NCBI RefSeq assembly: GCF_013184745.1 | Contig: NZ_JAATVU010000010.1 | Span: 62,001 to 126,000 of the forward strand | Reading direction: 5' to 3' | Source of the DNA: Mangrovicoccus sp. HB161399 | GTDB lineage: Bacteria; Pseudomonadota; Alphaproteobacteria; Rhodobacterales; Rhodobacteraceae | DNA length: 64,000 nucleotides | In this document: positions 8,101 to 16,453 of the stretch, in pieces | Numbering within the stretch: position 1 is the first letter of the stretch | Layout: each line of letters begins with the position of its first letter | The notes under the pieces: model-generated | Seen by the model: the letters and a program-made list of their open reading frames with translations, nothing else | What the model was told of the DNA's origin: nothing | The model's database searches: none | Program-made: the position numbers and the translations under genes

Positions 8101-10057
8101 AGGAAAGGTCGCCATCCGTGTCGATGTACCAGCCGGTGCTCCAGTAGATCGAGGAGAAGGCCTCCGAGACCGAGAAGGTCGTGCCGAAATCGAAGTCGGC
8201 CGGCAGCGTGTAGGTGATGTAGTTCAGCCCGTCGGCATTCATCCCCGTGCCGCTGACATTGTCGGTCAGGGTGAACTGCTCGGAGGTCGTGCCGTCGGTC
8301 AGCGTGAAATCGAAATCGAAGCCGATCGGCGCGGATTCCTTGATGATGGTGATCGTCGCCCGGGAGGCATTTCCGAAGTTCAGCGTGCCGTCGCCTTCGG
8401 CCCCGACCTCGTAGAGGCCCCGGTATTCGGGCGTCGCGCCGGAGATCAGGAAGCCGCCCCAGTGGTCGGGCGCGGAGGGGAAGGTCTGGACGAACCCGTC
8501 CGGCTCCACCTCGGAGACGAAATAGGTCTCGCCGCTCAGCAGCGGCTTGTCGGGCTGCACCGCGGTGGAGAACTCGTAGTATCCGGCCGCGTCGATGCTG
8601 CCGTCACCATTGACGTCGGTGGTGCCGTCGCTGGTCGTCGTGGTCGAATAGAGCTCGTCGGCCGCGGTCAGCGCGCCGTCGCCGTCCGCATCGCGCCAGA
8701 GCTGGATCATCACGCCGGCCATGCCGGTTTCGCCGTCGCCCTCGTCCCAGTTGCCGTCGGAATCCTGGTCGTTCCACTTCCAGCCCGAGATCACGCCGCG
8801 CAGCACGGCATCGAGCGAGAAGGGAATGGCGCCGGTCGACAGCACGTCGATCGGGTCGGAGGGATCGTTCACGGTCTGCACCCGCAGGCTGGACCCGGTG
8901 AAATCGGCGGCGCCGGGCGCATCGTCGTAGGCCTCGCCCGGAAGCGCCAGCCGAAGCCCGTAATAGATGGTGAAATCGCTGGTGTCTGCCGCCGCGTCGA
9001 TGGTGAAGACGATCTCGGCGGTGCGCAGCTTGTCGCCGCTGCCGGTGTCGAGCGCCAGGTAGGTCAGGCTGGTGATGTCGAGATCGGTGTCATCGACGAA
9101 GAAGTTCACGGCCGGGGCATCGACCGGCAGGACGCCCGCATCCTGGTCCGTGAAGGTGTAGGTGCCGTCGCCGAACAGCCCGGCCGCGTCCGGGAAATCC
9201 GGGTTCGACGTGGTGCCGGGATTGTTGATCGTCGTGTCGTATTCATCGAGATAGATGAACCCGCCGGCGCCCGAGGACCCCTGGAAATAGTCGAAATTCA
9301 GGATCAGCTTGTAGGTGCCGCCCGCCGCCATGTCGGTGACGTGGAACAGGTGGGGCACGACATCGCCCTCGAGATAGCCCGCGGTGGTGTCGTTCACAGC
9401 GTTCTTGGTCCAGCTCTCCTGCAGGTTCTCCCAGTGCTGGTGGTCCTTCAGCGCGGGCTGGGCGTCGGTGAAGCTGGCCGAGGCGACCGCGGAATAGGTG
9501 TCGTCACCGCCGCCGGGCAGGCCGTCAGCGCCGGTCGATCCGATTTCGGAGGCCGTGAGCAGGAAGCGCTCGCCCAGCGAGTCCGGCTCGCGGACATACC
9601 AGGAGGTCACGATCTGGCCGTTCTTCTCGCCGTCGAGATCGGGTTGCAGCCAGCTGATTTCGTAGCTGTCCAAATCGGCATTGTAGACGACATAGCGGCC
9701 GCTTTCGGCGTCGTAGACAAGGTCGTCATCGGTCCCGGCCAGGCCGTCCAGACCTTCCAGCCCGACCCCGTCGATGGCGTAGAAGGCATCGTGATCGGAG
9801 GAATAGCCGCCCGGTGCCGGGCCGTAGCCGTCATCGGCTGTGCCGTAGATCCCGTCGGCCCCGGCATCGAGCTGGTCATCCAGCGTGCCGTAGATGCCGT
9901 CAGGGCCTGCGCCGTCGACATGCATGATGCGGAACTCCACCGTTCCGCCGACCGTGACATTTGATGCCGTGATGGTCACGGTACTGCCCGGAAGATAGTC
10001 CAGCTTGTCCGTTCCGACCGAGAAATCGACGGTATCAATCGAAGATGCGTCCGACAT
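5162..10057 (-). CDS. large DUF11/SdrB-like repeat surface or secreted protein
   Basis: The product has 1,631 very acidic residues. N-terminal loops such as DGIYGTADD (about residues 50-80) resemble Asp-rich calcium-binding motifs. An SdrB-like Ig domain (SGWKWNDQDSDGNWDEGDGE) lies near residue 420, and EF-hand/dockerin-like loops recur (DVNGDGSID, DINGDGSIDPGEK, DANGNGVFDPWEEH). Residues about 690-1240 hold DUF11-like repeats, two of which share an identical stretch 137 residues apart. There is no N-terminal signal peptide, so type I secretion is possible but unproven; I see no RTX nonapeptide block. The ATG at 10057 begins the conserved part and follows a G-rich site. Probably an adhesin or matrix protein. 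No transport genes adjoin it. Confidence 0.8.
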   Translation of the reverse strand: MSDASSIDTVDFSVGTDKLDYLPGSTVTITASNVTVGGTVEFRIMHVDGAGPDGIYGTLDDQLDAGADGIYGTADDGYGPAPGGYSSDHDAFYAIDGVGLEGLDGLAGTDDDLVYDAESGRYVVYNADLDSYEISWLQPDLDGEKNGQIVTSWYVREPDSLGERFLLTASEIGSTGADGLPGGGDDTYSAVASASFTDAQPALKDHQHWENLQESWTKNAVNDTTAGYLEGDVVPHLFHVTDMAAGGTYKLILNFDYFQGSSGAGGFIYLDEYDTTINNPGTTSNPDFPDAAGLFGDGTYTFTDQDAGVLPVDAPAVNFFVDDTDLDITSLTYLALDTGSGDKLRTAEIVFTIDAAADTSDFTIYYGLRLALPGEAYDDAPGAADFTGSSLRVQTVNDPSDPIDVLSTGAIPFSLDAVLRGVISGWKWNDQDSDGNWDEGDGETGMAGVMIQLWRDADGDGALTAADELYSTTTTSDGTTDVNGDGSIDAAGYYEFSTAVQPDKPLLSGETYFVSEVEPDGFVQTFPSAPDHWGGFLISGATPEYRGLYEVGAEGDGTLNFGNASRATITIIKESAPIGFDFDFTLTDGTTSEQFTLTDNVSGTGMNADGLNYITYTLPADFDFGTTFSVSEAFSSIYWSTGWYIDTDGDLSSPEAAGTGLQTSEFSVSPGDDITVLFLNTGSSLRENEFVLEKGVVCAPGTADEEFFAADAEWGPSFVQDDDGLITFKYVLVNNSAGDLANVRLSDVLHVSGGTDLGAPGTANPEDGVDVVFDATNSWSDASISYDGGDIIIGTLAAGSAVEIYYEAGWVEGNHKDTAVASVDILGETFSSAPDSAHYFGVSDIDIGLAKTLLCDGNPLSDGATVTEGSDIAYELALSNNSNVELMVTVADPAFSDAALVAAFGAADADAGMDGYQIMIAAGATLSATLSATAGASAGTDPSDPDGWIANTATASTEYQADCGSDGDQASASAAYFGVADIALSLEKTLYCGADPLEDGATVAEGAELHYVIELSHSSNVELAVTLEDSMFGYDALVAQAGADADGDAANGYQVMVAAGATAVLDLYATAGASAGTDPSDPDGWIANTATASTEYQADCGSDGDQASASAAYFGVAAGITLQKLVSVDGGQTWHDADDPTGPLVVDTPDNHPVFGYFVMNTGNVALSGVTLSDLILQPPGEAPFDLDGLSADYVTLDAADPDFSVALDEGGTLGFDFTGVPTAADADAYGDPDSGDGAFTLATLGAGEAFFLRYEDASWVEGQHENRATVVASAPDLDCGTIPPLTASDDAAYKGVKGTIVTNTEHCEIDDFRIVFTNDMRSTSGTSQNLKLTTTNDGQFYIKGFQEIVDADGDGSPDPFTWKFEFDGFFMPHGATPFHIVRDEDLHENEHGCVVPDFENAIAQFKLDDPQIQFSWDDINGDGSIDPGEKVTVLLQDWQAPDLDTVMLTLHLEASQKGETGWTPFDADGDGVASDVMDNPEVGGEDRATILDGMVWDFNAYSGADAGSLEALGEKEVTSYNRVPAFKGGHAVFMDANGKPVEGVDVLFLDSRQSGVLASGKTDADGIFDIYYNINKGGKAQITAVHDANGNGVFDPWEEHISDDIGGKNKYFAFEAAWDAQADAFHFDLG
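6706..7264. repeat. perfect 148-bp direct repeat inside the surface-protein gene
   Basis: Positions 6706-6853 and 7117-7264 are identical over 148 bp. The offset of 411 bp is exactly 137 codons, so the repeat stays in frame. The encoded segment runs from AGASAGTDPSDPDGWIANTA to SASAAYFGVA. The DNA between the copies has diverged, so this block has been recently copied or homogenised by recombination. Confidence 0.95.
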
Positions 10058-10317
10058 GGCGAGCCCCCCCTTGCTCCAGCCAGCCATTCCGCAGCTTGCC
10101 TGCGTCCTGCAGGAGATGCGGGATGTGAGCTCGACTGCCAGGTACGGCCTAGGTGCCGGCACAAACGTTCCGACTGCCAACGAGGGCAGATGGGCATGGA
10201 CATGATGGTGCCGCCCTGCACGGGAGACAGGCTCCGCGCACTTGCCCTCGGCGGCATCGGTTCAGATTTTCAGACTCGAAATTCCGGCACGCGCGGTCCT
10301 TGCTCGTCGAGCGACCG

Positions 10318-10332
10318 TTAACGTAAATTTAA
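10318..10332. promoter_or_regulatory. CtrA-type binding box
   Basis: The sequence is TTAA, seven bases, TTAA, followed by C: the full CtrA consensus of Alphaproteobacteria. It lies about 260 bp upstream of the start of the large surface-protein gene, in an AT-rich stretch. CtrA often controls motility and surface genes in this order. Assignment to this promoter is an inference from position. Confidence 0.5.
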
Positions 10333-10492
10333 CTATTCTCCGACTGGTTTTTCTTGGCAAGTGATTTTCCCGGCGCTGCCTTCGCAGAAAAGGCCCGCGC
10401 CTGCGCGATCACCGCGGAGGCCACCCGAAATCACGAAATTCAATATAAAAATCACTTCATGAGAGGAGATGGAACGGTGTGTCTATTTTTTG

Positions 10493-10589
10493 TGCAAAAT
10501 ATGCAACCAAGAGGTGCATTTTGGCACGATATGAACAACTGGTGCGTTTGCATTACCAACGAATACTACCTATGCGTGCATTTTCCGCA
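10493..10589. repeat. cluster of four TGC...GCA inverted motifs
   Basis: Four short dyads occur within 97 bp: TGCAAAATATGCA (10493-10505), GTGCATTTTGGCAC (10514-10527), TGCGTTTGCA (10543-10552) and TGCATTTTCCGCA (10577-10589). Their central parts are T/A-rich. The clustering suggests binding sites of one regulator, but the spacing is not constant. Confidence 0.35.
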
Positions 10590-10923
10590 TGCCGTCGGCG
10601 AATTCGACTCACTTGCCCCAAGTCGGCCCAACTCGGCCCACGGTCGGCGTGCCTCACGTTCGGGCCTGGTCCGCAAGGCGGCCGCCGGACCGCAGAGGAG
10701 CAACCGGCGCCTGCCCTCGCCGTCCCGCATGGACCATGGCGGATGCAGTAGCATGCGGCCCCCGCCCGCCGCGGCGCCAGGCTCCGCCTTGCTTTGGGCG
10801 CGGCGGCAGCGAAGGCCGGCCATTCGTCCCTGCCTGCCGCTTCGGCCGGGGGAATTGGAATGCCGGGCGGCCCGCGGACCAGCGGCAGCTCGGCCGGATG
10901 GCGGGGACCGGCGGGACGGCTTG

Positions 10924-11115
10924 CTACCAGCCGAAATCAGGCTCCTGCGCGAAAACCAGGGCAAAGCTGTCCACTGCAATGCTGTCCTCCAGCGGCACCA
11001 AGGCCCCGGCGCAAAGTTCGATCGTCTCCGTCAGGTCGGTATCGGCATCTCCGCCGGCTGCCGCGGTGCCGCCTGCAGAGACCTGGAAATTGAAGTTCCG
11101 GTATGGATCGCCCAT
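10924..11115 (-). CDS. 63-residue orphan protein
   Basis: This short gene starts at an ATG preceded by a perfect AGGAGG site, 5 bases away, which is the main reason to call it. The product begins MGDPYRNFNFQVSAGG and continues as an acidic chain with a single Cys, ending DFGW. The first residues recall the N-terminus of T4 gp19-type tail-tube proteins, but the protein is far too short for that family, so no function is given. A 22-bp perfect palindrome lies 83 bp upstream. Transcribed away from the LysR gene's end, in the same orientation. Confidence 0.55.
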   Translation of the reverse strand: MGDPYRNFNFQVSAGGTAAAGGDADTDLTETIELCAGALVPLEDSIAVDSFALVFAQEPDFGW

Positions 11116-11197
11116 CGTTTCCTCCTGCTTGATGCCCGGAAGGCCCCGGGCGGCCGCCGCCGATCCTGGGCGCAGCCTGTTTCAGCCGGATGTCGCG

Positions 11198-11219
11198 GCC
11201 TGTTTCAATTGAAACAGGC
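11198..11219. promoter_or_regulatory. 22-bp perfect palindrome, probable operator
   Basis: The dyad has arms GCCTGTTTCAA/TTGAAACAGGC without a spacer. A further half-site, CCTGTTTCA, occurs at 11176-11184. It lies between the LysR stop (11262) and the 63-residue gene (start 11115). It could be an operator of the small gene; a terminator for lysR is less likely because there is no T-run. Confidence 0.5.
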
Positions 11220-11261
11220 GCCGGAGCGATGGCCAGGCCAGGCTCGTGTGCTGCGGCCCCG

Positions 11262-12158
11262 CTATGCGAAGAGGGCGGCGTAGCGCGGCGCGAAGAATTT
11301 CGTGAATGCCTTCACTTCCGGGCGGCGGTAGGCTTCCGGGGACACCAGCATCAGGTGCTCCGCCGACATTTCCTCGGGCGCATCGAAGCAGCACAGGAGC
11401 CGCCCCGCCGCTTCGTCGGCTTCGGCCAACCTGAGATTCATGATCCCCAGCCCGTGCCCGGACAGGATGGCCGCCTCCAGCAGGCCGATCTCGCTGAAGG
11501 ACATGGCGATCTGCTCGGGCGGCACGTAGCGCATCAGCCAGTCGTGATAGACCGCGGGCGCATCCCTGGGCTCGTAGGTCACGAAGACATGTCCCCGCAG
11601 GTCTCCGGGAGATGCGGGCAGCCCGTGGCGCGCGGCATATCCGGGCGACCCGAAGAGGGTGAACCGCGCCGTGCTGATCCGGCGGCAGATGAGCGACGGA
11701 TCAGGCAGGGTGCGGGTGATCCGCAGGGCGATGTCGGCCTCGCCCGCAGAGAGGTCCAGAGGCGCGACGCCGGGCAGGAACTCGAACCGGATCTCGGGAT
11801 GCCGCGTGGAGAACTCGCTGAAGATCTGGTTCACCCGCGGCGAGAAATTGGCGGAAAAGGCGGTGATCCTGATCGGCCGCGGCCGCGAGAGATCGAGGGC
11901 GCGCGCAGCAAGTGCCCCGGCCGCTGCCTCCAGGTCCTCCGCCAGCGGCACGAGGGCGCGGGCCACACCGGTGGGGCGGAACCCCCGGTTGCCGCGCTCG
12001 AAAAGAACGAGGCCCAGTTCGTGCTCCAGCGCCTCGATGCGCCGTGCGACCGTCGGCTGCGCGATGCCGAGCTTCCGCGACGCGGCCAGCGTGGAGCCCT
12101 CCCGGACGACTGCCAGGAAGGTTGCCACATCCGACCAGTTGCGGAACCGGTTCTTCAT
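11262..12158 (-). CDS. LysR-family transcriptional regulator
   Basis: The product has 298 residues, the usual length. The winged HTH is at residues 4-63 (FLAVVREGSTLAASRKLGIAQPTVARRIEALE), and the C-terminal periplasmic-binding-protein-like effector domain follows from about residue 90. The ATG at 12158 begins the normal N-terminus (MKNRFRNWSDVATFLAVV); the frame is open upstream without a better start. It is divergent from a 74-residue gene 96 bp away, which may be its target, since LysR regulators usually control the divergent neighbour. Effector unknown. Confidence 0.9.
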   Translation of the reverse strand: MKNRFRNWSDVATFLAVVREGSTLAASRKLGIAQPTVARRIEALEHELGLVLFERGNRGFRPTGVARALVPLAEDLEAAAGALAARALDLSRPRPIRITAFSANFSPRVNQIFSEFSTRHPEIRFEFLPGVAPLDLSAGEADIALRITRTLPDPSLICRRISTARFTLFGSPGYAARHGLPASPGDLRGHVFVTYEPRDAPAVYHDWLMRYVPPEQIAMSFSEIGLLEAAILSGHGLGIMNLRLAEADEAAGRLLCCFDAPEEMSAEHLMLVSPEAYRRPEVKAFTKFFAPRYAALFA

Positions 12159-12254
12159 TTTTGCAGAACAGCACAACGGCGGGACTGATACCAGCGCAAG
12201 ATGCCGCAAGGTAAGATCAGGGACAGATCAAGCTGCGCCGAGAGGACTCCAGAC

Positions 12255-12479
12255 ATGGCAACCCTTCCGCTTTCCGGCTTCGGCCCGTTCGCTTTCCTTC
12301 GGCCGCGGCTCCGGCGCCGCGCCATCGCCCCGGCACCGAGCCCGGCACCGGAGGATCCGTCCGCCGACGCGCGGGCGCAGCGGGATTTCGTCCGCGACAT
12401 GGTCGCGCGCAGCCCCGCCGCCTTCTCGAGCGACCTCGACCTGCAGGAGATGATGCTGTTTCTTCCCGAAAGGGGCTGA
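12255..12479 (+). CDS. 74-residue conserved-looking small protein
   Basis: The start at 12255 has GAGAGGA about 10 bases upstream. The product has a basic arm at residues 16-23 (RPRLRRRA), a Pro/Ala linker, then a helical tail FVRDMVARSPAAFSSDLDLQEMM ending LPERG. Tails of this type occur in small Rhodobacterales proteins of unknown function. There is no signal peptide or membrane segment. It is divergent from the LysR gene and may be under its control. Confidence 0.6.
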   Translation: MATLPLSGFGPFAFLRPRLRRRAIAPAPSPAPEDPSADARAQRDFVRDMVARSPAAFSSDLDLQEMMLFLPERG

Positions 12480-13009
12480 TCCCGCGGCCCGGCAGACCGT
12501 GGCGGGCTCTGCACGGGGCCCTGGCTTGCATCGGGGAGAGCCGGACGGCGACGTCAGCTAGGTCCGGGCGCCGCGCGGGGCAAAAGGCAGGCCTTGCCCG
12601 CCGCGGATTCGCAGGAAGCCGCTTGCCGCACTGGAAAGGGGGCCGCCCGCGGCGGCCGACAGATTTCCCGGTGCCGGTCGTCCTGCCAATCCGTCGCGCG
12701 GAAAAGCCGGCTAGCCTCCGCGGATGCTGCGGTCGTTTGGGGCGGCTGGCTGCGGGGTGCCCATGTCGTCAGGGCCCTCGCAGCGCAGCCCGGCAAGCCG
12801 AGCCATGTCCAACGCGAAGCACGCCTTGTGGCGGCATGCGCCGAAGTCCGGCAGGGAAAGGGCAGCGACGGCGGCGAGGGACCTGGCAAGGTGCTGAAAA
12901 TAGTCGAGCGAACAGAATGGCCTGCGCCTTTTGGGGACGTAGCGGCGCAACCTCTCGGCCATTGGTGGCCACGCTGCATAGGTAGCGCGGCGGTTGCCAT
13001 CTTCGGATG
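12480..13009. other. no gene seen; flank of IS remnant
   Basis: GC-rich DNA between the 74-residue gene and the end of the IS5-type transposase remnant. The part nearest 13,000 is probably the non-coding end of that element. I see no ribosome site, hairpin or recognisable protein. Confidence 0.45.
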
Positions 13010-14135
13010 GCCAGCACCTCGGCAAGCGGGCGAGGTTTGCCGCCGCCAGGACAGTCAACCGGGATCGCACCCGCTCGGCCCCGCGATGGACAGTCTGCGC
13101 CGCGACACCCACAGTCTTGGGCCAGCCTGAGAACGCCTCAATGCATTTCTGGTACCTCTGCAACAGCGCATGGCCCGCGCGCCGAGCGGTCCGTCCGCCG
13201 ATCGCCGAGAACAGCGCGGCCTGCGGGTCGATGCGAGCCTGCCTGATGTCGGCCAATCCCCCCTCAACGGCGCTCGGATCGATGACGCATCCGCTGGCAC
13301 CTCCATGCCCAGCGTCAGCCACCGGGTCGGGTTCGGTGGGTGGCGGTGCATCAAGACCTGCCCGGCCCTGCGCGCGGCGTGCCCGTCGCCGCCGGTCAGG
13401 TCGCCCTGGGCGGCAAAGCCGTTTCGACTTTCCCTGGCACGATGCCCCGGTGACCCACGGCGTCGCTCCGGTGCCGCGCGGCTTCCGGCAGTGCCGCGCA
13501 CCCGGATCGGTCACGCAAGCCTGCGTCGAATTCGGCGCCCACCTCCGGGAGCGGGGACACGAACGCCACCGGCATGGGAGAGAGTCCGAACGGCTTCGGC
13601 ATTGCGGCTTGGTCTGGCGGCAGGCGGCATCGGGCGGGTTTCAGTTTCGGGCTGGGAGGATTGATCTTGCCTGGTGGCGTCCTGCGGTGGCACATCGCCG
13701 TGCTCCGTCGGCCGTACCCTCTTCTTCCGCGGCGAGGCATGTAGTCGACATGGTTCGGGACCAATGGCGAACGCCTTCGCCAGCGCTCCGCCGACCGAGA
13801 AATGACCGTCCGGAAGCAGCGGGGCGACCTCGCGGTGGGCGAGCACGGCAGCCATGACCTTGCGCGGCACGTCCGTGGCCAGAAGGCTGTCGCGGTTCTT
13901 CCTGCGCATCATCGGGACCCGCAGGACGTCGACGAGGCCGACGCGGCGAACCAGCGAAACGCCAGGTTGTTCTGCAGCTGCTCCAGATGCCGCCGTACCG
14001 ACAACAGTATTTCCTGCAGGCTGGCGTGGATCAGCCGCGCGGGGGCAATCGCGGAACGGCCGGAATCGACGCAGACGACCGCGCGTCCAGCATCAAGGCT
14101 GGCCAGCGCGCTCGCCACGGGCATCAGACTCATCG
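13010..14135 (-). pseudogene. degraded IS5-type (DDE) transposase
   Basis: Pieces of one transposase are spread over at least three minus-strand frames. In order they read APARLIHASLQEILLSVRR and LAFRWF; then KNRDSLLATDVPRKVMAAVL with AHREVAPLLPDGHFSV; then TDPGARHCRK; then ALLQRYQKCIEAFSGWPKTV and ARLPRCW. These match, block by block, the IS5-like transposases of Alphaproteobacteria. The catalytic Asp expected in HFSVDGT reads HFSVGGA. Frameshifts and this loss make it non-functional. No terminal repeats could be identified by eye. Confidence 0.8.
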
Positions 14136-14447
14136 CGGCTCCATGGCTCGCTTTGCCACCTGCCGGCGCTTTCGCAGCGGATGCCCAGCGTGGATGCACG
14201 CCGCGGGCTCCACGTCCAAACACGTCTCATCGGCCCCGCGCATGCCCGTCTCCGCCATTGATCCGCCGCAGATTACTCGCGTCGTGGAACCGGCGTCGTA
14301 GCCCGACCGCTTCAGCGCCCTGCCTGGTCAGGTACCGGAGACAAGCACGGCTCGCCAGTGCGACCCGGACCAGCATCGGCGGCTTGGCCTGCTGCCGGTT
14401 TCGCGGACGCGAAGATAAGATCGTGACCACGGCACCGGAGACAGCAG

Positions 14448-14705
14448 ATGAAGAGACGGACCGCCAGAAAAGAGTTCAAGATCGAGGCCGCGAGGCTGGT
14501 GCAGGAACGCGGCTCCGCCGTGGTTCGGGCCAGCCGGGATCCAGAGGTCGCAGAGAGCGTCCCGCGCCGATGGATCAGGGAAGCCAACGCGGCTCCTGCA
14601 TCCGCCTTCCCCGGCAATGGGCAGCAACGCGCAGAGCTGGCGGAGATCGCGGCCCCGAAGAAAGAGGCCGCCAAACTCAAGGCGGAGCGCGACATCCCAA
14701 ACTGA
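14448..14705 (+). pseudogene. IS3-family orfA, truncated
   Basis: The product reads MKRRTARKEFKIEAARLVQE with the HTH_Tnp_1 fold (RDPEVAESVPRRWIREA) and the coiled segment AELAEIAAPKKEAAKLKAERDI. An intact OrfA would continue with LKKAAAYFARE; here about 105 bp of foreign sequence (14697-14805) interrupts it and brings a stop at 14703. The lost segment resumes at 14808 (KAAAYFARE), directly before orfB. Confidence 0.85.
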
Positions 14706-14839
14706 GGAGGATCGGAAAGCAGTCCGGAGAAGTTCAGGCGGTCCGCGCCGGCGGCAAATCCTCCTGTGGAGGACTTGAGGGCTGGACGGGCGGAGCCCTC
14801 CCCGGCGAAGGCGGCAGCATACTTCGCGCGGGAAGCGAC

Positions 14840-15700
14840 ATGACTTTCGCCTTCGTTGCGAAGCATCGGCATATCTGGCCTGTCAGCTGGATGTGCGAGG
14901 TTCTGGATGTCTCCCGATCCGGCTTCCACGCGTGGCTCAGAAGACTGCTCGGCGAGCGCGCGGCCCATGGCGCAAAGCTCGTGCAAGCGATCGACAGGAG
15001 CTTCAAGGCGAGCGATCGCACCTAGGGTGCCCGGCGGGTCTGGCCTGCGGCCTGCACCGGATCGAGCGGCTCATGCGGCAGAATGCCATGCGGGCCCGTC
15101 CCAGGCGTCCCGGCAAGCCTGAAGACGATGGCGAACGATCCGTCATCGCCGACAATATTCTGGATCGCGATTTCCGCGCGGAAGCCCCGGACCAGAAGTG
15201 GCTCGCGGACTTCAGCTGCATCTGGACGGCCGAGGGCCGGCTCCATGTGGCGCCTCGCCATTGGTCCAAGGGCAATGGCTCGATGCCGGACCTGTTCTCG
15301 CGACGCGTGGTGGGCTGGTCAATGACGGCGGATCGCGAGCCACATTGGTCATGGACGCGCTCATGACGGCCGTCTGGCGCCGCGGCAAGGACGGCGAGCT
15401 GCTTGGCCATTCGGACCAGGGGGCGCAATACACGAGCAAGCAGTTCCAGTGGCTGTTGCTCGACCATGGGATCACATGCTCGATGAGCAGAGCTGGAAAC
15501 GTCTGGGACAATTCGGCATGGAGAGCTTCTGTTCTTCCCTCAAGACCGAACGGACCGCGCGCAAGGTCTACCGCACCCGTGACGCCGCCCGAGCTGACGT
15601 CTTTGACCAAATCGAATGCTTCTGTAACCTGGGACGCCGGCATTCGAGGCTGGGCCATCCAAGTCCGGTAGAGTTTGAAGCCCGAGCCATGCAAACCTAG
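14840..15700 (+). pseudogene. IS3-family orfB transposase, multiply frameshifted
   Basis: The rve integrase-type transposase is spread over several frames. In order they read MTFAFVAKHRHIWPVSWMCE, CGLHRIERLMRQNAMRA, DQKWLADFSCIWTAEGRL, LFSRRVVGWSM, ALMTAVWRRGKDG, HSDQGAQYTSKQFQ and MESFCSSLKTERTARK, ending GHPSPVEFEARAMQT. The Asp residues of ADF and HSDQG are kept. A stop near 15025 and at least two further shifts destroy the frame. Together with orfA it forms one dead IS3-family element, roughly 14.4-15.7 kb. Confidence 0.88.
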
Positions 15701-16453
15701 CCCGATCTCCACGAAACCGGCAGCAGGCCAGATCCCGCTCCAGCATTGCGGCCGACCAAGGCACCGGCGTCCCGCAGTCCGGCCCGCAATGCCGCCCGGC
15801 TCGACGGCACAATCGGGACATTGGTGCCAAGATCAAGCGCCGCGCCGGGGAAAACGCGGGGGCCTGCCGCCCGATGGGCTCCGGCCCTCCGCTCCTCAAT
15901 TCTCCCACCGGAGAATTTCCCGCTTGAATTGACCGGCCCGGAAACACGGGCACCCGCCTCCTGATCGCCGCGGCGACCGCCACGCTGACACCGTATCCGG
16001 GCATTTTTCTGCAAGCGCAGCGTTTTCTCCGTCGGCACGACAGTCCCCGTACGGCTACCTGATCCTACCAACCCTGGTTTCGACTAACCAAACGGCAACC
16101 TTCGACGGGAGCGAAGCTGCAGCCGGGCGCCATGGACCTGAAACAGGTTCCTCTCCAACCTGTCGGCGACAGCACTGCATTCGCCTGCCGGTCAGCCGAT
16201 CAAGTCCGGCCGCGGCGCCATCCGGCTTGGCAGCCACCCAATCCTGGAATTTGCGCGCTTCCACCTCCGAATGTCGGTCCCGTCGGGCGAGGCACAGTGC
16301 CGAAGCGGTTCAAACCTCCCGCCCCCCTCTGCATCGCCCTGGCACATGTGCCGTCAGGACGAACTGCCCGGCCCGCCATCGATGCCTGTTGAACCTGGCG
16401 CCGTTTTGCCGGATCTTTCCCTCAGGCAGACAGGCACGCCGCTGGAACACCAT
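15701..16453. other. no gene seen between IS3 remnant and GTPase pair
   Basis: These 753 bp hold long open frames on both strands, but none has a ribosome site or recognisable protein features. The interval must contain the promoter of the GTPase pair. I could not pick out a clear -35/-10 or terminator. Confidence 0.45.

Larger units (their letters stand above)
10058..10923. other. intergenic region, partly AT-rich, no convincing gene
   Basis: These 866 bp lie upstream of the surface-protein gene. Positions about 10,310-10,600 are clearly richer in A+T than the window and hold a CtrA-type box and several TGC...GCA inverted motifs. A weak candidate for a short gene starts with GTG at 10479 after AGGAGA, giving a basic peptide, but its downstream codons look non-coding, so it is not called. 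From 10,600 to 10,923 the DNA is GC-rich and featureless. Confidence 0.5.

Noticed and set aside
4925-9964. A 1,679-codon open frame on the plus strand
   Set aside because: It is the mirror of the large surface-protein gene; strong third-position GC leaves the opposite strand open. It has no ribosome site and its translation shows no domain.
10479-10751. A GTG-started frame after AGGAGA in the AT-rich pocket
   Set aside because: The peptide is basic and unrecognisable, and after about 50 codons it runs into DNA with no coding character.
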